Below, in pieces: positions 11,528 through 21,332 of a stretch of DNA of 64,000 nucleotides. The stretch lies in the NCBI GenBank assembly GCA_013176395.1, contig JABMLP010000002.1, positions 372,001 to 436,000 on the forward strand, in the 5' to 3' direction. Within the stretch, counting starts at the first letter, position 1; each line of letters begins with the position of its first letter. A program made the position numbers and the translations under genes. This stretch comes from Venturia oleaginea (taxonomy: Eukaryota > Ascomycota > Dothideomycetes > Venturiales > Venturiaceae). The notes beneath the pieces are model-generated. The model ran no database searches, was not told where the DNA came from, and saw nothing but the letters and a program-made list of their open reading frames with translations.

Positions 11528-12180
11528 TCATGCCTCCGTGTTTTTGTTGTCCGCTTTGATAGTATGATATAAGCAACGATTGAGCTCCCATGGAAAGGCT
11601 CCTTGTGTTGCTTGTTCTGGGTAGTTGAGAGTGAGACCCTTGGCCACGTTATGCCAGAATTCCGATGGATATGATGAGGATGTGCCATTCTCGAACCATT
11701 CCTTTTCGCCGGTCCAAACCCAGAAATCTACCAGGAGCTTCCTCATTGGGGAGGTTGAAGGCAGATCCTTGAAAACATCCTTCAAAAACTCCTCATTTAC
11801 AGGATACACACGCTGGGAATGGCAGATTTTGAGTATGGCGTCCATACATGTATTCTAGAAGTCTTCATGCTGCCAAGCATCACCCATAATATAGAGTTCT
11901 AGCAGTCGTTGGAGGTGTCCTCCGAGAATGAAATCTTTCTTGGGATCATCCTCCGCCAATTTCTCAATCTCTTCCCGCGCCTCGAGCTCGAAGCTCAAAG
12001 ATTCGAATAGAGCCATTGGACATATTCGGCGAAATTCGTCGACTGTTGTGATGGAAGACGTACAATACCATCCTTCTCTTTGAAGTTTCCGTTCAAGGCT
12101 TTCTTGAAGAAATCCGACGAAACGGAGTTGAGGTCACGATGGACGTAGTAAGGTTCATTATTGTGGCCGACGAAGACTTA
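11528..12180 (-). pseudogene. Decayed BTB/POZ paralogue
   Basis: On the minus strand the sequence parallels the intact BTB gene: VFVGHNNEPYYVHRDLNS, SSDFFKKALNGNFKEKDG, AEYVQWLYSNL, then ELYIMGDAWQHEDF, NTCMDAILKIC and a C-terminal block to 11528. It is broken by a TAA at 12178-12180 where the intact gene has CAA (Gln), a frameshift near 12000, and a TAG at 11855-11857 where the intact gene has CAG (Gln). Both nonsense changes are C-to-T in CpA context. No alternative splicing removes all three lesions, so this is a pseudogene produced by local duplication. Confidence 0.8.
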
Positions 12181-12690
12181 AATCATCTTTCGTCCTAATC
12201 TACATCGTACTTATTAGTACTGGCAGTCTTTGTAGATTGATACTACCGTGTATTCACTTTAAAAAGCTTCCGGACGAGCTTCCGAACCCACTTTTGGCTA
12301 CCTTGTTTGATGCTGACGGACACGCCTCTGCTTTGCGCCTGCAGCTAATTAGCTTTGCTTCCTGTGAGGAAATTTCGATACCTACTTGAGCGACATAGCG
12401 GACGTATCGTTGCGAAGGGAGATTTCTGTTGAATGCTATTGCAAATTAAAGGTCGGGGACTTCTATTGGATCAGTGTTGTGTTCAATCCAAACTCATCCG
12501 GGTACTCATCCGGGTAAGCGACATCAACTTCAAAAGCGCGTAGCCGCGCGGATCGCCAAGAAATCCTCGACATTTGCCAAAGTCGAAATCAATTCTCAAT
12601 TTAGTATTGGTGATGCTAGGCTTTTCCTCGAAATTGAAGCGACCAAAGTCAAGATTCCCTTTCTCCTGCCGTGATCCGTTCTTTACCAAC
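12181..12690. other. Intergenic
   Basis: Upstream of the BTB pseudogene and downstream of the DUF1857 gene. No gene supported. Confidence 0.5.
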
Positions 12691-13244
12691 TTACAAGCTT
12701 CCCTCCTTCACCATCCGCCTAACAGTATCAATCGTACTATCAACTGCCATCTTCGCCGTTTTCTTATGCTTAGCCTGCAATTCTTCGGCCTCAGCGCTTC
12801 CTGCCTCTACGTTGGGATGCTTCCACTCAAAGGAATAGGCCAAGAACAAATCATGCGGCTCGCCACTAGGTCCATCGGAAATGATGTTGGAGATAGTCGT
12901 TCCATCTGACTGCTGGAAGTCTACCTGCAATATCATTCTGTCAACATCTTTTTCACTCTTCTCTTTTCATTCCTGTCCTCATCGTCGCTTACCTTTGTTG
13001 GATCGCACTCTACGCAAACCTCCTTCACTGTACCCGGTGGTCCTTCTCCATCCTTGAAAACAACTTCTCTTGTCACAACATTGCCTTCCACCTCCACGAC
13101 CTCGCAAGAAATGATGACTGGGACGAAATCTTGAGCGCGACGGACTTTCTTACGGAGACCCGCGAAAACGGTAGCTCGACTCAAGACTGGAGTGACGTTG
13201 GGAGGATTGATGGGAGCGGTATAGGCGGTAGTTAGGTTGACCAT
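12691..13244 (-). CDS. DUF1857-family protein (SRPBCC fold)
   Basis: Two exons (13244-12993, 12924-12691) with a 68-bp intron (GTAAGC...TTGCAG); 161 aa. The protein starts MVNLTTAYTAPINPP, the usual start of fungal DUF1857 proteins, so 13244 is preferred to a Met ten codons upstream. Family blocks in order are KVRRAQDFVPVIISCEVVE, the TREVVFKDG strand, the VKEVCVECDPTKV strand and ISNIISDGPSGEPHDLFLAY, ending in a long C-terminal helix (AKHKKTAKMAVDSTIDTVRR). The fold is a START/Bet v1-like hydrophobic-ligand pocket. Some relatives lie near secondary-metabolite genes, but none is seen next door. Confidence 0.85.
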
Positions 13245-14141
13245 GATTGAAAGGAGGACTTGATGTGGGAACACTGGTGGAACAATTGAGTTTCGAAGTG
13301 GGGGATGTACAGAATTTAGGGCAAAGGCTGGGACCGAAGTCTGGCCATTATCGCGCTGACGCGTCTAGTACTGTCCGAGGCTTGAGACATTCTCATCCTT
13401 TGTAGGGAAATAACAGAGCTGATGGAGAGACGGTGCGGCTGTCATCGCGAAGGCCCTGACGACTTACCAAGCGGCTGGAGGAAGTTTTACTTCGCGAGTG
13501 CGGTGCCCATGAATCTATCACCCCGGATCATAGAATATTCTACACGATCAAGCCAAAGCTCTGAACGATGGCGAAATTTCTTTTCTTTTGAAGGAATATA
13601 CATGTTGCATGTCCTAAGGGCGTATCTCCGATATCAAGCTCTTCAAGGGCCTAATCAACTCCATGTTGAACCCACGTTAATGGAAGCAATAATCTGAGTT
13701 ACAGCATGGATGGTGCCACAGGTTTGACCAGCTTGTCCTCTGCTTAGCTGCAGCAAGCACAAACGCCGATTCTCGACAGCCAGAGGACTAATCAACCCAA
13801 GCTTACGGAGTAGCCAGAAGCTCTTTGTCAATATTCGTGGAGAGCATCTTAAGCACGCTGAATAAGATTGGAGTTGGAGTATCGGCAGAAGATCCCTTGT
13901 TAGCACAGGCACATTCCTTAACAAATACCAGCTAGCGGTGGTGAGCGCTAATGCTGCGCCATGTACGGATGACGACCCTGCCGGGGAGTACAAGGACAAC
14001 TTCTTTCTCATATCACAAGGTAATACCCTTTCGCATCTTCAACACTTTCATGCACAGCCGCAAATCTCTACCCTTCGTCTCGCAATCACAAACACTACAA
14101 AAACAACTCTCGCATTGCAACAGCTCGACATACTGCCCAAG
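13245..14141. other. Intergenic, divergent promoter region
   Basis: Lies between two divergently transcribed genes. The part from 13938 to 14141 is open in frame with the next gene but reads like a 5' leader (Ser/Thr/Gln-rich, no conserved block), so it is treated as untranslated. Confidence 0.5.
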
Positions 14142-15404
14142 ATGATGCGCAAGAAAGTTGTCTATACTCAGGTCACCCCGATACCCTCGTACATTCCCCG
14201 CCAACTCGCCATCGACCTCCTCCACAACCACGGCGAGATCATAAACCTGAATCCATTGGTCCTCAACCATGTACCCATCAAAGCGCCGCGCGACGCCCCG
14301 GCAGATGAGTTCTACTCGACGTGGTACGAGATTGAGGAACGGATACAATATATACCTGGGGCAGGAAATATGGGCTCGGGTAAGATCAAGTTCAAAGGCT
14401 GCTTTCATGATATGCCATGGGGAATTCAGACCCACATGTATGCGCCCATGAACATAGATCTAAGGAACAAGTGGCGAGTTGCCGGGAACCAGCCAGGAGA
14501 GCCACGCGAACCGACTGAGATGGGCATTGGAGCTCCAAATGAGGGCTTATATCTGCGAGAAGACGTGGAGATCAAGGCAAATTTCACGATGGTCTCTTTC
14601 GTGAAAAAGGAAATGAAGGCATCCGCGAAGAAAATGGTGGATCGGCTGGTGAAAAAGGCCGAGCTACTCGATGCAGGACTGCTGCAGGCCATGTTCGAGA
14701 ACGGCAGATTGACCACCATCAATCCTGCCGATCGCACAAACAACCAATTCTTGGGAGGGGGAGCTCAAAGTCCACCTCGTTCTCCGAGGCCACAATCAGC
14801 GTACGCATCACCCGTCAAGGACTACCCCTTATACGCTCCAACCCAACCTCACCCTGCAACTTTGCCGAGCAGACATTCGTCACATGCATCGTCGCACAGT
14901 TATGGTGGTACGCCCTACAATCCTGGTGGACTCTACGCTCAGAACCAACCTCACAACGAACAAAGTGTCATCGTGGAACTTCCAGGAGATTATCCTGGGC
15001 AGCCGTCGCCACAACCTCATCAGCAAACCCAAAACGCGCACCTTCGCCCTCAAGACAACAATCGATACTCGAATATGTCTGGATACTCGAATATGTCTGA
15101 GTTGTCGGTCGATTCGCCAAACGGAGACTCTCCACAGCCTGACCAGGGGCGCTGGTCGAACGCGCCACCGGCTTCCCCACACTATACGCAATCGTCGAGC
15201 TCACGCCCCAACTCGTATGCGACGGATACAACTGGAGGTATGCGATCACCACGCTTCATGCATGGCTTCGCGCCCACGCATGAAACAGAAGAAGAGCACC
15301 AGAGAGACCAAGCAGCGGCATTGAAGAAGCTGGAGAGTCAACGTGTGCAAACTCCACAAACTACTGGTGGCTTCCCGCCTTACAATCCGGCTGATTACGC
15401 ATGA
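14142..15404 (+). CDS. Conserved fungal DUF7053-type protein
   Basis: 420-aa protein. The tandem ATGs at 14142 and 14145 start the conserved block (MMRKKVVYTQVTPIPSYIPR), which continues with PRDAPADEFYSTWYEIEERI, GSGKIKFKGCFHDMPWGIQT and HMYAPMNIDLRNKWRV over residues 1-130. This is typical of an uncharacterised family found across Pezizomycotina. The second half is low-complexity: Ser/Pro/Gln/His-rich with two SNMSGYSNMSELS-like repeats, probably disordered. The frame is open upstream to 13938, but the conserved family begins at MMRKK. No signal peptide. Molecular function unknown. Confidence 0.75.
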   Translation: MMRKKVVYTQVTPIPSYIPRQLAIDLLHNHGEIINLNPLVLNHVPIKAPRDAPADEFYSTWYEIEERIQYIPGAGNMGSGKIKFKGCFHDMPWGIQTHMYAPMNIDLRNKWRVAGNQPGEPREPTEMGIGAPNEGLYLREDVEIKANFTMVSFVKKEMKASAKKMVDRLVKKAELLDAGLLQAMFENGRLTTINPADRTNNQFLGGGAQSPPRSPRPQSAYASPVKDYPLYAPTQPHPATLPSRHSSHASSHSYGGTPYNPGGLYAQNQPHNEQSVIVELPGDYPGQPSPQPHQQTQNAHLRPQDNNRYSNMSGYSNMSELSVDSPNGDSPQPDQGRWSNAPPASPHYTQSSSSRPNSYATDTTGGMRSPRFMHGFAPTHETEEEHQRDQAAALKKLESQRVQTPQTTGGFPPYNPADYA

Positions 15405-16656
15405 GTTTTGCGAAGAGCTTGCAGAGATGATATGAGATGGAAAGCTTAGTCGTGCGTATTTGTCTGTATTTGTTCCCTGCTTCTTTTGTTGTGCGAATAC
15501 CCCCGATCGGGACGGTTGGATTGAGTTCTTTTTTGTAATTGTTAAATGACTAGCAAGATTTCACGACATAACGAATTCGAATGATAACTACTTTCTGTTC
15601 CGGACCAAAATCGAGCACTAACAACGGGCGTGTAACACCAGATGCACGCTGCGAAGGGATTTCACTGGCATCAAACGTGCCATTCATCGTATTGCAATAC
15701 GGTACTGCGTTTGCTCGGCCCAGGCACTGGTGCTTTACAAGACCACGGGGACGAATTCAAAAATGTCGAGTAGAATTCTGAGAGTCTCCACCGTATCCAC
15801 CGAATCCACCTGCGTGAGCACATACCACGGTGGTCTTAGATTTAACTCTCCACAGGTAGAATCTGGCTCTTAAACTGGGTAAACTGACTACTGAACCTGT
15901 ATATCTAATGTAAGGTATCAGGGGAAGTACTCTCGGATTACTCTTGGCTGTAGTTCCAGCCCAGTAGAGCCGCGGAGCCCTATCAGATTCTACTCGACAT
16001 CTTTTGAACTCGTTCCCGCTGTCTCGCAAAGGAACCTTTGAAATGGCGCATCTCCATCACGCCACAGGGGTTGCCATCAAATCTGGTCCACTGTGCGTGC
16101 AGGACCACGCGCTTCGCTTACCCTGGTACGTAATTCAATATCTTTCCTTTGTTGCCTCTCCTTTTCTGGTGTTTTACCGGATGCTCCGCTTCTTTAAAGA
16201 TTGAAGCTAATCGCTTGATAAGCTAGGTCTCGACTTCGATGGAGTACTTGCTAGCTGCACTAAGCTGCCATTATGCACCTGATACTCATTCGAACGGGCT
16301 TGACGGGCGAGCCTGATGGGCGAGCTTCGCGTATTGGTGTTGCACTTTCAGCTGATTAATGGACCAATGCCATTGCTTGTGTCGCCGTTCGCTTCTGCGA
16401 TTCAGCCTCAGCGAGGACCTTTACATGTTTGTCTCTCTCCGCGCAAGCCATTTCCCTGGCTGATTTTCTCGTCTGCGGGCTTCAGTTGCTAGAGGTCCAA
16501 ATTGATTACTTGAAGAGCAAGGTCCTTCTGCCCCAAATTGACAACCGGTGCATTACTCCTAAACTTTCAAACCGTCATCACACGACAGTTCTCGGTAGGC
16601 TCTTTCAACAATTCCTCTCATAAGGGCTATCGCCTTGATCCGAAACCAAACAAGAT
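15405..16656. other. Intergenic
   Basis: About 1.25 kb with only short frames. A purine-poor patch near 16420-16630 precedes the next gene. Confidence 0.5.
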
Positions 16657-17143
16657 ATGAGTGATGTACCTGCTCTATCCACCCAAAACCCAAATGGGGA
16701 ACAGCAGGCGCCAGTAGCTGCAGCTGCTGCAACTGCAACAGTGCCAACCGTCGACAGCGAAACTCCTAAGCCCGATGAAAAGACCTTCATGAACGCCGTT
16801 TCACTTGCCACGAAGCAATTCTTGAACGAGAAAACGAGCACCCTTGCCTTTGTTTGGGAACTTGGTGCTCCAAGGCCGCTTAAAACTCAAAAACTCAGGC
16901 TTTATTAATCGAGCGATAGTGGTTGTGAAGCAGACAGCCGTTCAAATTGACAAGGGGAATCCGAATGCCAAGGTTGAGATTCAGAAGTGGTCGGAAGAGC
17001 TATGGGAAGGTCAACAGGATGACGGCAGTGGTGATAAAACTGGCAAGCCTGAGGTTGGCAAAACTGGGGCTGATATTACTGCTGGCGCGACTGATGAACA
17101 AATCGCTGCGAAGGTGGCTCTCCTGGCAGCAAGATGGCAGTAA
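16657..17143 (+). CDS. Hypothetical protein with a very short intron or frameshift
   Basis: The first block (16657-16864) encodes MSDVPALSTQNPNGEQ, an Ala/Thr-rich stretch and DEKTFMNAVSLATKQFLNEK. The second block (16899-17143) encodes GFINRAIVVVKQTAVQIDK and KVEIQKWSEELWEGQ. Removing 16865-16898 (GTGCTC...CTCAG, 34 bp) joins them in frame to give 150 aa. That is shorter than the introns in neighbouring genes, so a deletion or frameshift is an equal explanation. No signal peptide or known domain recognised. Confidence 0.5.
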
Positions 17144-17254
17144 CGAATGTGAACTTATGCTCGCATGTTGGTCCTAAGAGGCGTGGAGCCTAACCCACTA
17201 GCACAATCACCTTCATATTGATCATCCTCATCGTCGCTCAAAGTTCCATAAATC

Positions 17255-17760
17255 CTACCCAGCCAGCATCCCTTCCCTCATCTTAAAGTTCGTCACTCTC
17301 TCAATCGTCCACGTCTTCCCTCCATTCGTCGTCTCCGCCGCCGTCCCACTCGCCCTCCCCTTCCCAAAAGCCCTCCCCGTCTTCCAAACCCAGGATCAGC
17401 CTTCGATCCCCTATTCCCCTCCCATAACTCCGTCTGGAACTGAATACTTCTCTAACGTCAGCCACAAAAACACCATTCACAACACATCAAAACTGCAAGA
17501 CTCACTCCTTAAAAACCCCACTCTCATTAACAAAAAGCCCATGAAAAGGTTTCCCAGTAGTATCTTTCAAATCATACGTAATCTGCGTCCACACATCATC
17601 CGCCGTCTTATTATCCCCGAGGTACTCTCCTTCGGGTGCTGTGTACTCCGGGAGGTCATTGGCTTCCTCCTTCCTCTGGGTATATCTCTTCGCCCGCTTC
17701 TCCGAAGACGTATCTGGCTTACATCTGGCCGTAGGCGGCCTCCCTCGGCTGCCCGCCGGC
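17255..17760 (-). pseudogene. Fragment of a host-like gene abutting the LINE fragment
   Basis: Reading the minus strand leftwards, the LINE reverse-transcriptase frame runs without a stop into sequence unlike a retroelement: KRYTQRKEEANDLPEYTAPE, then KTADDVWTQITYDLKDTTGK and NESGVFKE up to a GTGAGT donor at 17507. Further coding-like blocks follow in two different frames: QTELWEGNRGSKADPG and then WKTGRAFGKGRASGTAAET and TTNGGKTWTIERVTNFKM, ending at a TAG at 17255-17257. The shift between blocks indicates a broken gene. TTNGGKTW resembles BNR/sialidase-type repeats, but that is too little for a family call. Confidence 0.4.
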
Positions 17761-19081
17761 CGGCGGGGTCTTTCCTCCATCGCTGCGAGAGGTGTCCTCT
17801 TGTAGGCTCCTGTAGCCATTCGGAGGCACTGTATTTGAACTTTCTCTATCCGTTCCATTAGCGGCGCTCTCATAATTCCTCCTCCCTGGATGTCGTTTGA
17901 CCCCCAGACCTGGATGCCATATAGCATAGTCGGCCGCACAACCGCGGTATAGACCATTCGGCTCTTTCGGAAGCTTGGTCCCCAGTTGACTCCAACTATC
18001 CGGCCCATCGCTGCCACCGCTGCTCTTCCCTTAGCCTCTGCTTTCGTTATTGGCGCATCCCATTTGAGCTGTGGATCAAACCACACGCCGAGCACTCTGA
18101 GCTCCTTACTCTCTGGTTTGGTAGAGACTCCATTGATGTTGATAGCAGACTTCATATCCCCCGGGGAGGCCTCGGGGCTGCCTGGCTGCTTGAAATGCAT
18201 AAGCTGGTACTTCGTAGGATTGAATGCTGCGCCGTGCCTCCTAGCCCATAGGAGGCACTTCTCGTGGGCCTCGGCTAGTCGTCTGCAGTTGTCCGCTGCC
18301 GAGGGACCCCAGGCTACGAGGTTTGTATCGTTAACGAACCCAAAGCCGATTGTGTTATCTTGAGGGGTAAGGAATTCTTCGAGGAGCTCGGAGACGAAGA
18401 ACAGGAAGAGGATAGGGGAGAGGGGGGAGCCCTGGGGGATGCCGGTACGAGCCCGGTACCACTCGCTCTTATATCCCGTGAAGGAGATCTTGGTCTTTCG
18501 TTCTGTGAGGAAGCTTTCCACGAATCGGATAGTCCACGGCGCTACTCCTTTGCGCCAGAGGATATGGAGCAGTCTTTTCAGAGACACATTATCAAAGGCT
18601 GCTGTGAGGTCTAGGGCTAGTATCGATACTACTTTGTGGTTTTTCGTCTTCCAAGCTGTTTCGATGATAGTCCGGAGGAACGATATCGCTGAGAGGGTAG
18701 ACCTCTTACGGCGCCCTCCGAATTGATTCCAGGGTAGCTTCGAGCTTTCGGCGACATTAGTGAGCTCTCTAGCAACGATCGTTTCAAGGACTTTCCCGAG
18801 CGTATTTTCGAGGGCGATAGGCCGGTACGACCCCGGCGAAGTATAGTCGCCTTTGCCTTCTTTCTTGAGTATGCAGGTAATCGACTCCTTGAGGGTTGGG
18901 GTGATGACTCCATCGGTGAGGCTTGTTTGTACCGCTTCGGCGAACGGTTTCTTAATACAGGGCGCGAGCATCTTCAGGACTTCGTTAGTAATCAGATCCG
19001 GGCCAGGGGCCTTGTTGCTTGGTAGATCCTGGAGAATTCCCTCGATGAGCTCCTCTGTGATGTTAGGTATCTTCTCGTTGT
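17760..19081 (-). mobile_element. LINE (non-LTR) retrotransposon fragment, RT domain half
   Basis: Minus-strand reverse transcriptase of a Tad/I-like LINE ORF2. Visible motifs are NKAPGPDLITNEVL, GSYRPIALENTLGKVLE, the motif-A LDLTAAFDNV with its Asp, the motif-B GIPQGSPLSPILF, and the thumb (LRVLGVWFDPQLKW, LYGIQVWG). Motif C reads GFVNDTN, so the usual F/Y-x-D-D has lost one catalytic Asp to Asn and the enzyme should be inactive. The frame stops resembling a LINE at about 17760, so the RNase H-like 3' part is missing. Its N-terminal half lies at 24563-24855; the two halves are separated by the Ngaro insertion. Confidence 0.85.
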
Positions 19082-19198
19082 TGCTAGTGTCTATCTGGTG
19101 GAGCAAGGGCCTCGTCCGACCAAGCGACAACAACAACATGGCGATCTCGCATATCGCACGACTTCTGAGCCCTCTGAGGCTCGTCTTGTATCTAGATT
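19082..19198 (+). repeat. Ngaro split direct repeat A1
   Basis: 117 bp, matching A2 at 24169-24285. It forms the left end of the element. The first residues of a minus-strand frame running into the LINE are actually this repeat. Confidence 0.9.
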
Positions 19199-19463
19199 GT
19201 TGTTGTAGGACTCGTCCTTCATCCCGATATTCTCCTTATCGTCCTACGAGTCTTTCCCGCCGCTGCGCGCGCCGCGCTTAGCCGTTCACCGCTTCTCGAC
19301 AGACTTTTCAAGTACACCGCTGGCCTCGACGACGTCTTGGGCATCGTTATATTGCACCAGCATCAGAAATCCCTTCCAAAGAGCTCCTTGGCATCTCTAG
19401 GGCTCTGTACTTATTAACAGAGCTGACCTGCTAACGATTTTAAATAGTTATACCGCTTTCTTT

Positions 19464-19870
19464 ATGCCTCCGAAGAAGGATATCACCGCGTCGGTTCCTA
19501 TCAACTTATCCCTACCACCGGGTCACTCTACTCGCTCCTCTCGTACCCGATCCCCCTCTATTGTCTTCGAGACCCAGAGGTCATCTTCACGGTCGCGATC
19601 AACAATGCCCAGGCCGCTGAGGCTCGCGCCGTAGAGGCTCACAGGCTAAGGATGGACCGCGAAAAGGAGGAGCGCGACCTCCAGATGCAGGTCAAACGCG
19701 AAGAAGCGGCGGCGCGCCTTGCAAAAATTAGGGAGGGCTCTTTACTAGAACTACCGCATGGCACCAGTCGTCCGGGGGCGACTGAGCCGGATAACAGTAC
19801 GGACTCACGTACGGCGCCTCCATCGGGATCCGCGAGCCTCATACGATTCGCGTACGCGGCGTTTCGAACA
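19464..19870 (+). pseudogene. Gag-like ORF1 remnant of the Ngaro element
   Basis: A frame from ATG 19464 (MPPKKDITASVPINLSLPPG) with a Ser/Arg-rich tail, followed after a frameshift near 19600 by a charged coiled-coil segment (AHRLRMDREKEERDLQMQV, REEAAARLAKI) and a Pro/Ser/Thr region. Its position before the reverse transcriptase and its composition suit a DIRS-type ORF1/gag. No zinc knuckle seen. Confidence 0.5.
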
Positions 19871-21323
19871 ACTACTTCTCCGACGAGGCGACCGCAGCCG
19901 AAGCTACGGGCTACGTTGCGAAGGAGCTGGCCGCCGGCCGATTGGCTATCTCTACAGACCCGGGCCTGTTTATCGCTCCTCTTGGGATGGTCCCAAAACA
20001 AGACGGAACCTTACGCCGGATCCACGACCTCTCTTGGCCGCCCCAAACTTCAGTCAACGACGCCATTCCACGCGTGTTTGGCAAGCTACAGTACACCAGA
20101 GTCGACAGAATTGTTCAGCACGTCCTTCGTACAGGCCGGGGCTGTCTTCTGATGAAACGCGACATTGCGCACGCTTTTCGCAACATCCCTGTGGATCTCA
20201 TTTCGTCCCGGTATCTTGGGTTTTGCCTCAACGGCGTCAATTATCAAGAACTCTGCCTCCCTTTCGGTCTCAGGACTGCGCCATTTATCTTCAATCTCTT
20301 TGCGGAAGGTCTCCATTGGGCTCTCGACGAGCAGGCCGGCACGCGCAGTATCCCTACCGCGATCGAGCACTACCTTGATGATTTTATGTTTGTGTGTACG
20401 TCTCAAGAAATTTCGGACCGCGTTTCGGAACTCTGGATCAAGACCACCGATCGACTTGGGATTCCTCGCAAGGATGCCAAAGACGTGGTCGGCACGGCCG
20501 TCGAGATATTAGGTCTTCTGGTTGATACGGTACGCTTGGAACTGCGTCTCTCCGACGAGAAGAGAGATTCTTTGATCCAGGCTATCCGTGATCACCTCTC
20601 CGAGACAAGGCCGCGGCTCCGGGATACGAAGTCCCTCGCCGGGCGGCTCAGTTGGGCCAGTGCCGTCATCCGCCTTGGCCGGGTTTACACTCGATCGATC
20701 TGGGACTACCTGAGCGGAGCATACGGAGAAGTCAATCGGCACTTTCGCCGAGCCCTGACTAGCGGTGTACGAGACGACCTTCTCTGGTGGCTCCATGCGC
20801 TCGAGCTAACCAACGGGGTCTACTTCTTCGATTATCGAAAGCGCCGTTGTTTCCACCTTTTCACTGATGCCTCCGGACAACAAAGCCTCGGCGGCTTCTT
20901 TTTCGAGTCCTCTGAGACCGATGTCTCTTGGGGGATTACACCAATAGTATCGCAATCGAGCATGCTTTTATTGCTGAACCGTCCAATCGTTCGGCGTTTA
21001 TCAACCCTAAGGAGATGGAGGCTGTTGCCGTCGCATTCCTCCGTTGGGGACCGTCTCTCTGGGCACATAATCGGGTCGTTATCCACTGTGACAACTCTAC
21101 GGCCGTGGCCGGGTTGACGAAGGAGGCTGTTCGTGGTGAGAGCAACACCCATCTCCGCACTATTGTTACTCAGGCCGCTGCCTGCGATATTGTTATCGAA
21201 GCCCGCTGGCTTCCATCTACGGCTAACGGCCTGGCCGATGCCCTCTCTCGAGTCCAGTTTGATCGTATCGCCTGGCTCTGCCCCCAATGGGGCTCACCGC
21301 TTTCGATCTCACAGTTCCGCTGA
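19865..21323 (+). pseudogene. Ngaro reverse transcriptase-RNase H, frameshifted
   Basis: The RT of the DIRS order starts in the frame with SNNYFSDEATAAEATGYVAK, continues LFIAPLGMVPKQDGTLRRIH, then LMKRDIAHAFRNIPV (motif A Asp), LPFGLRTAPFIFNLF (motif B) and HYLDDFMFV (motif C, both Asp intact). The RNase H domain begins with LFTDASG (first Asp). The frame then shifts by one near a GGGGG run at about 20930. The remaining RNase H motifs lie in the new frame: PKEMEAVAVA (Glu), IHCDNSTAV (Asp) and LADALSRV (Asp), up to 21323. All four RNase H catalytic residues are present, so the domain was recently functional. Confidence 0.82.
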
Positions 21324-21332
21324 ACTATTGTT

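Noticed and set aside
13938..14141. Upstream extension of the DUF7053-type protein
   Set aside because: The extension has no conserved block, and the family normally begins near the tandem ATGs at 14142; treated as leader.
18853..19281. Plus-strand frames across the LINE-Ngaro boundary
   Set aside because: Shadow frames of the LINE and of repeat A1; they lack any domain.
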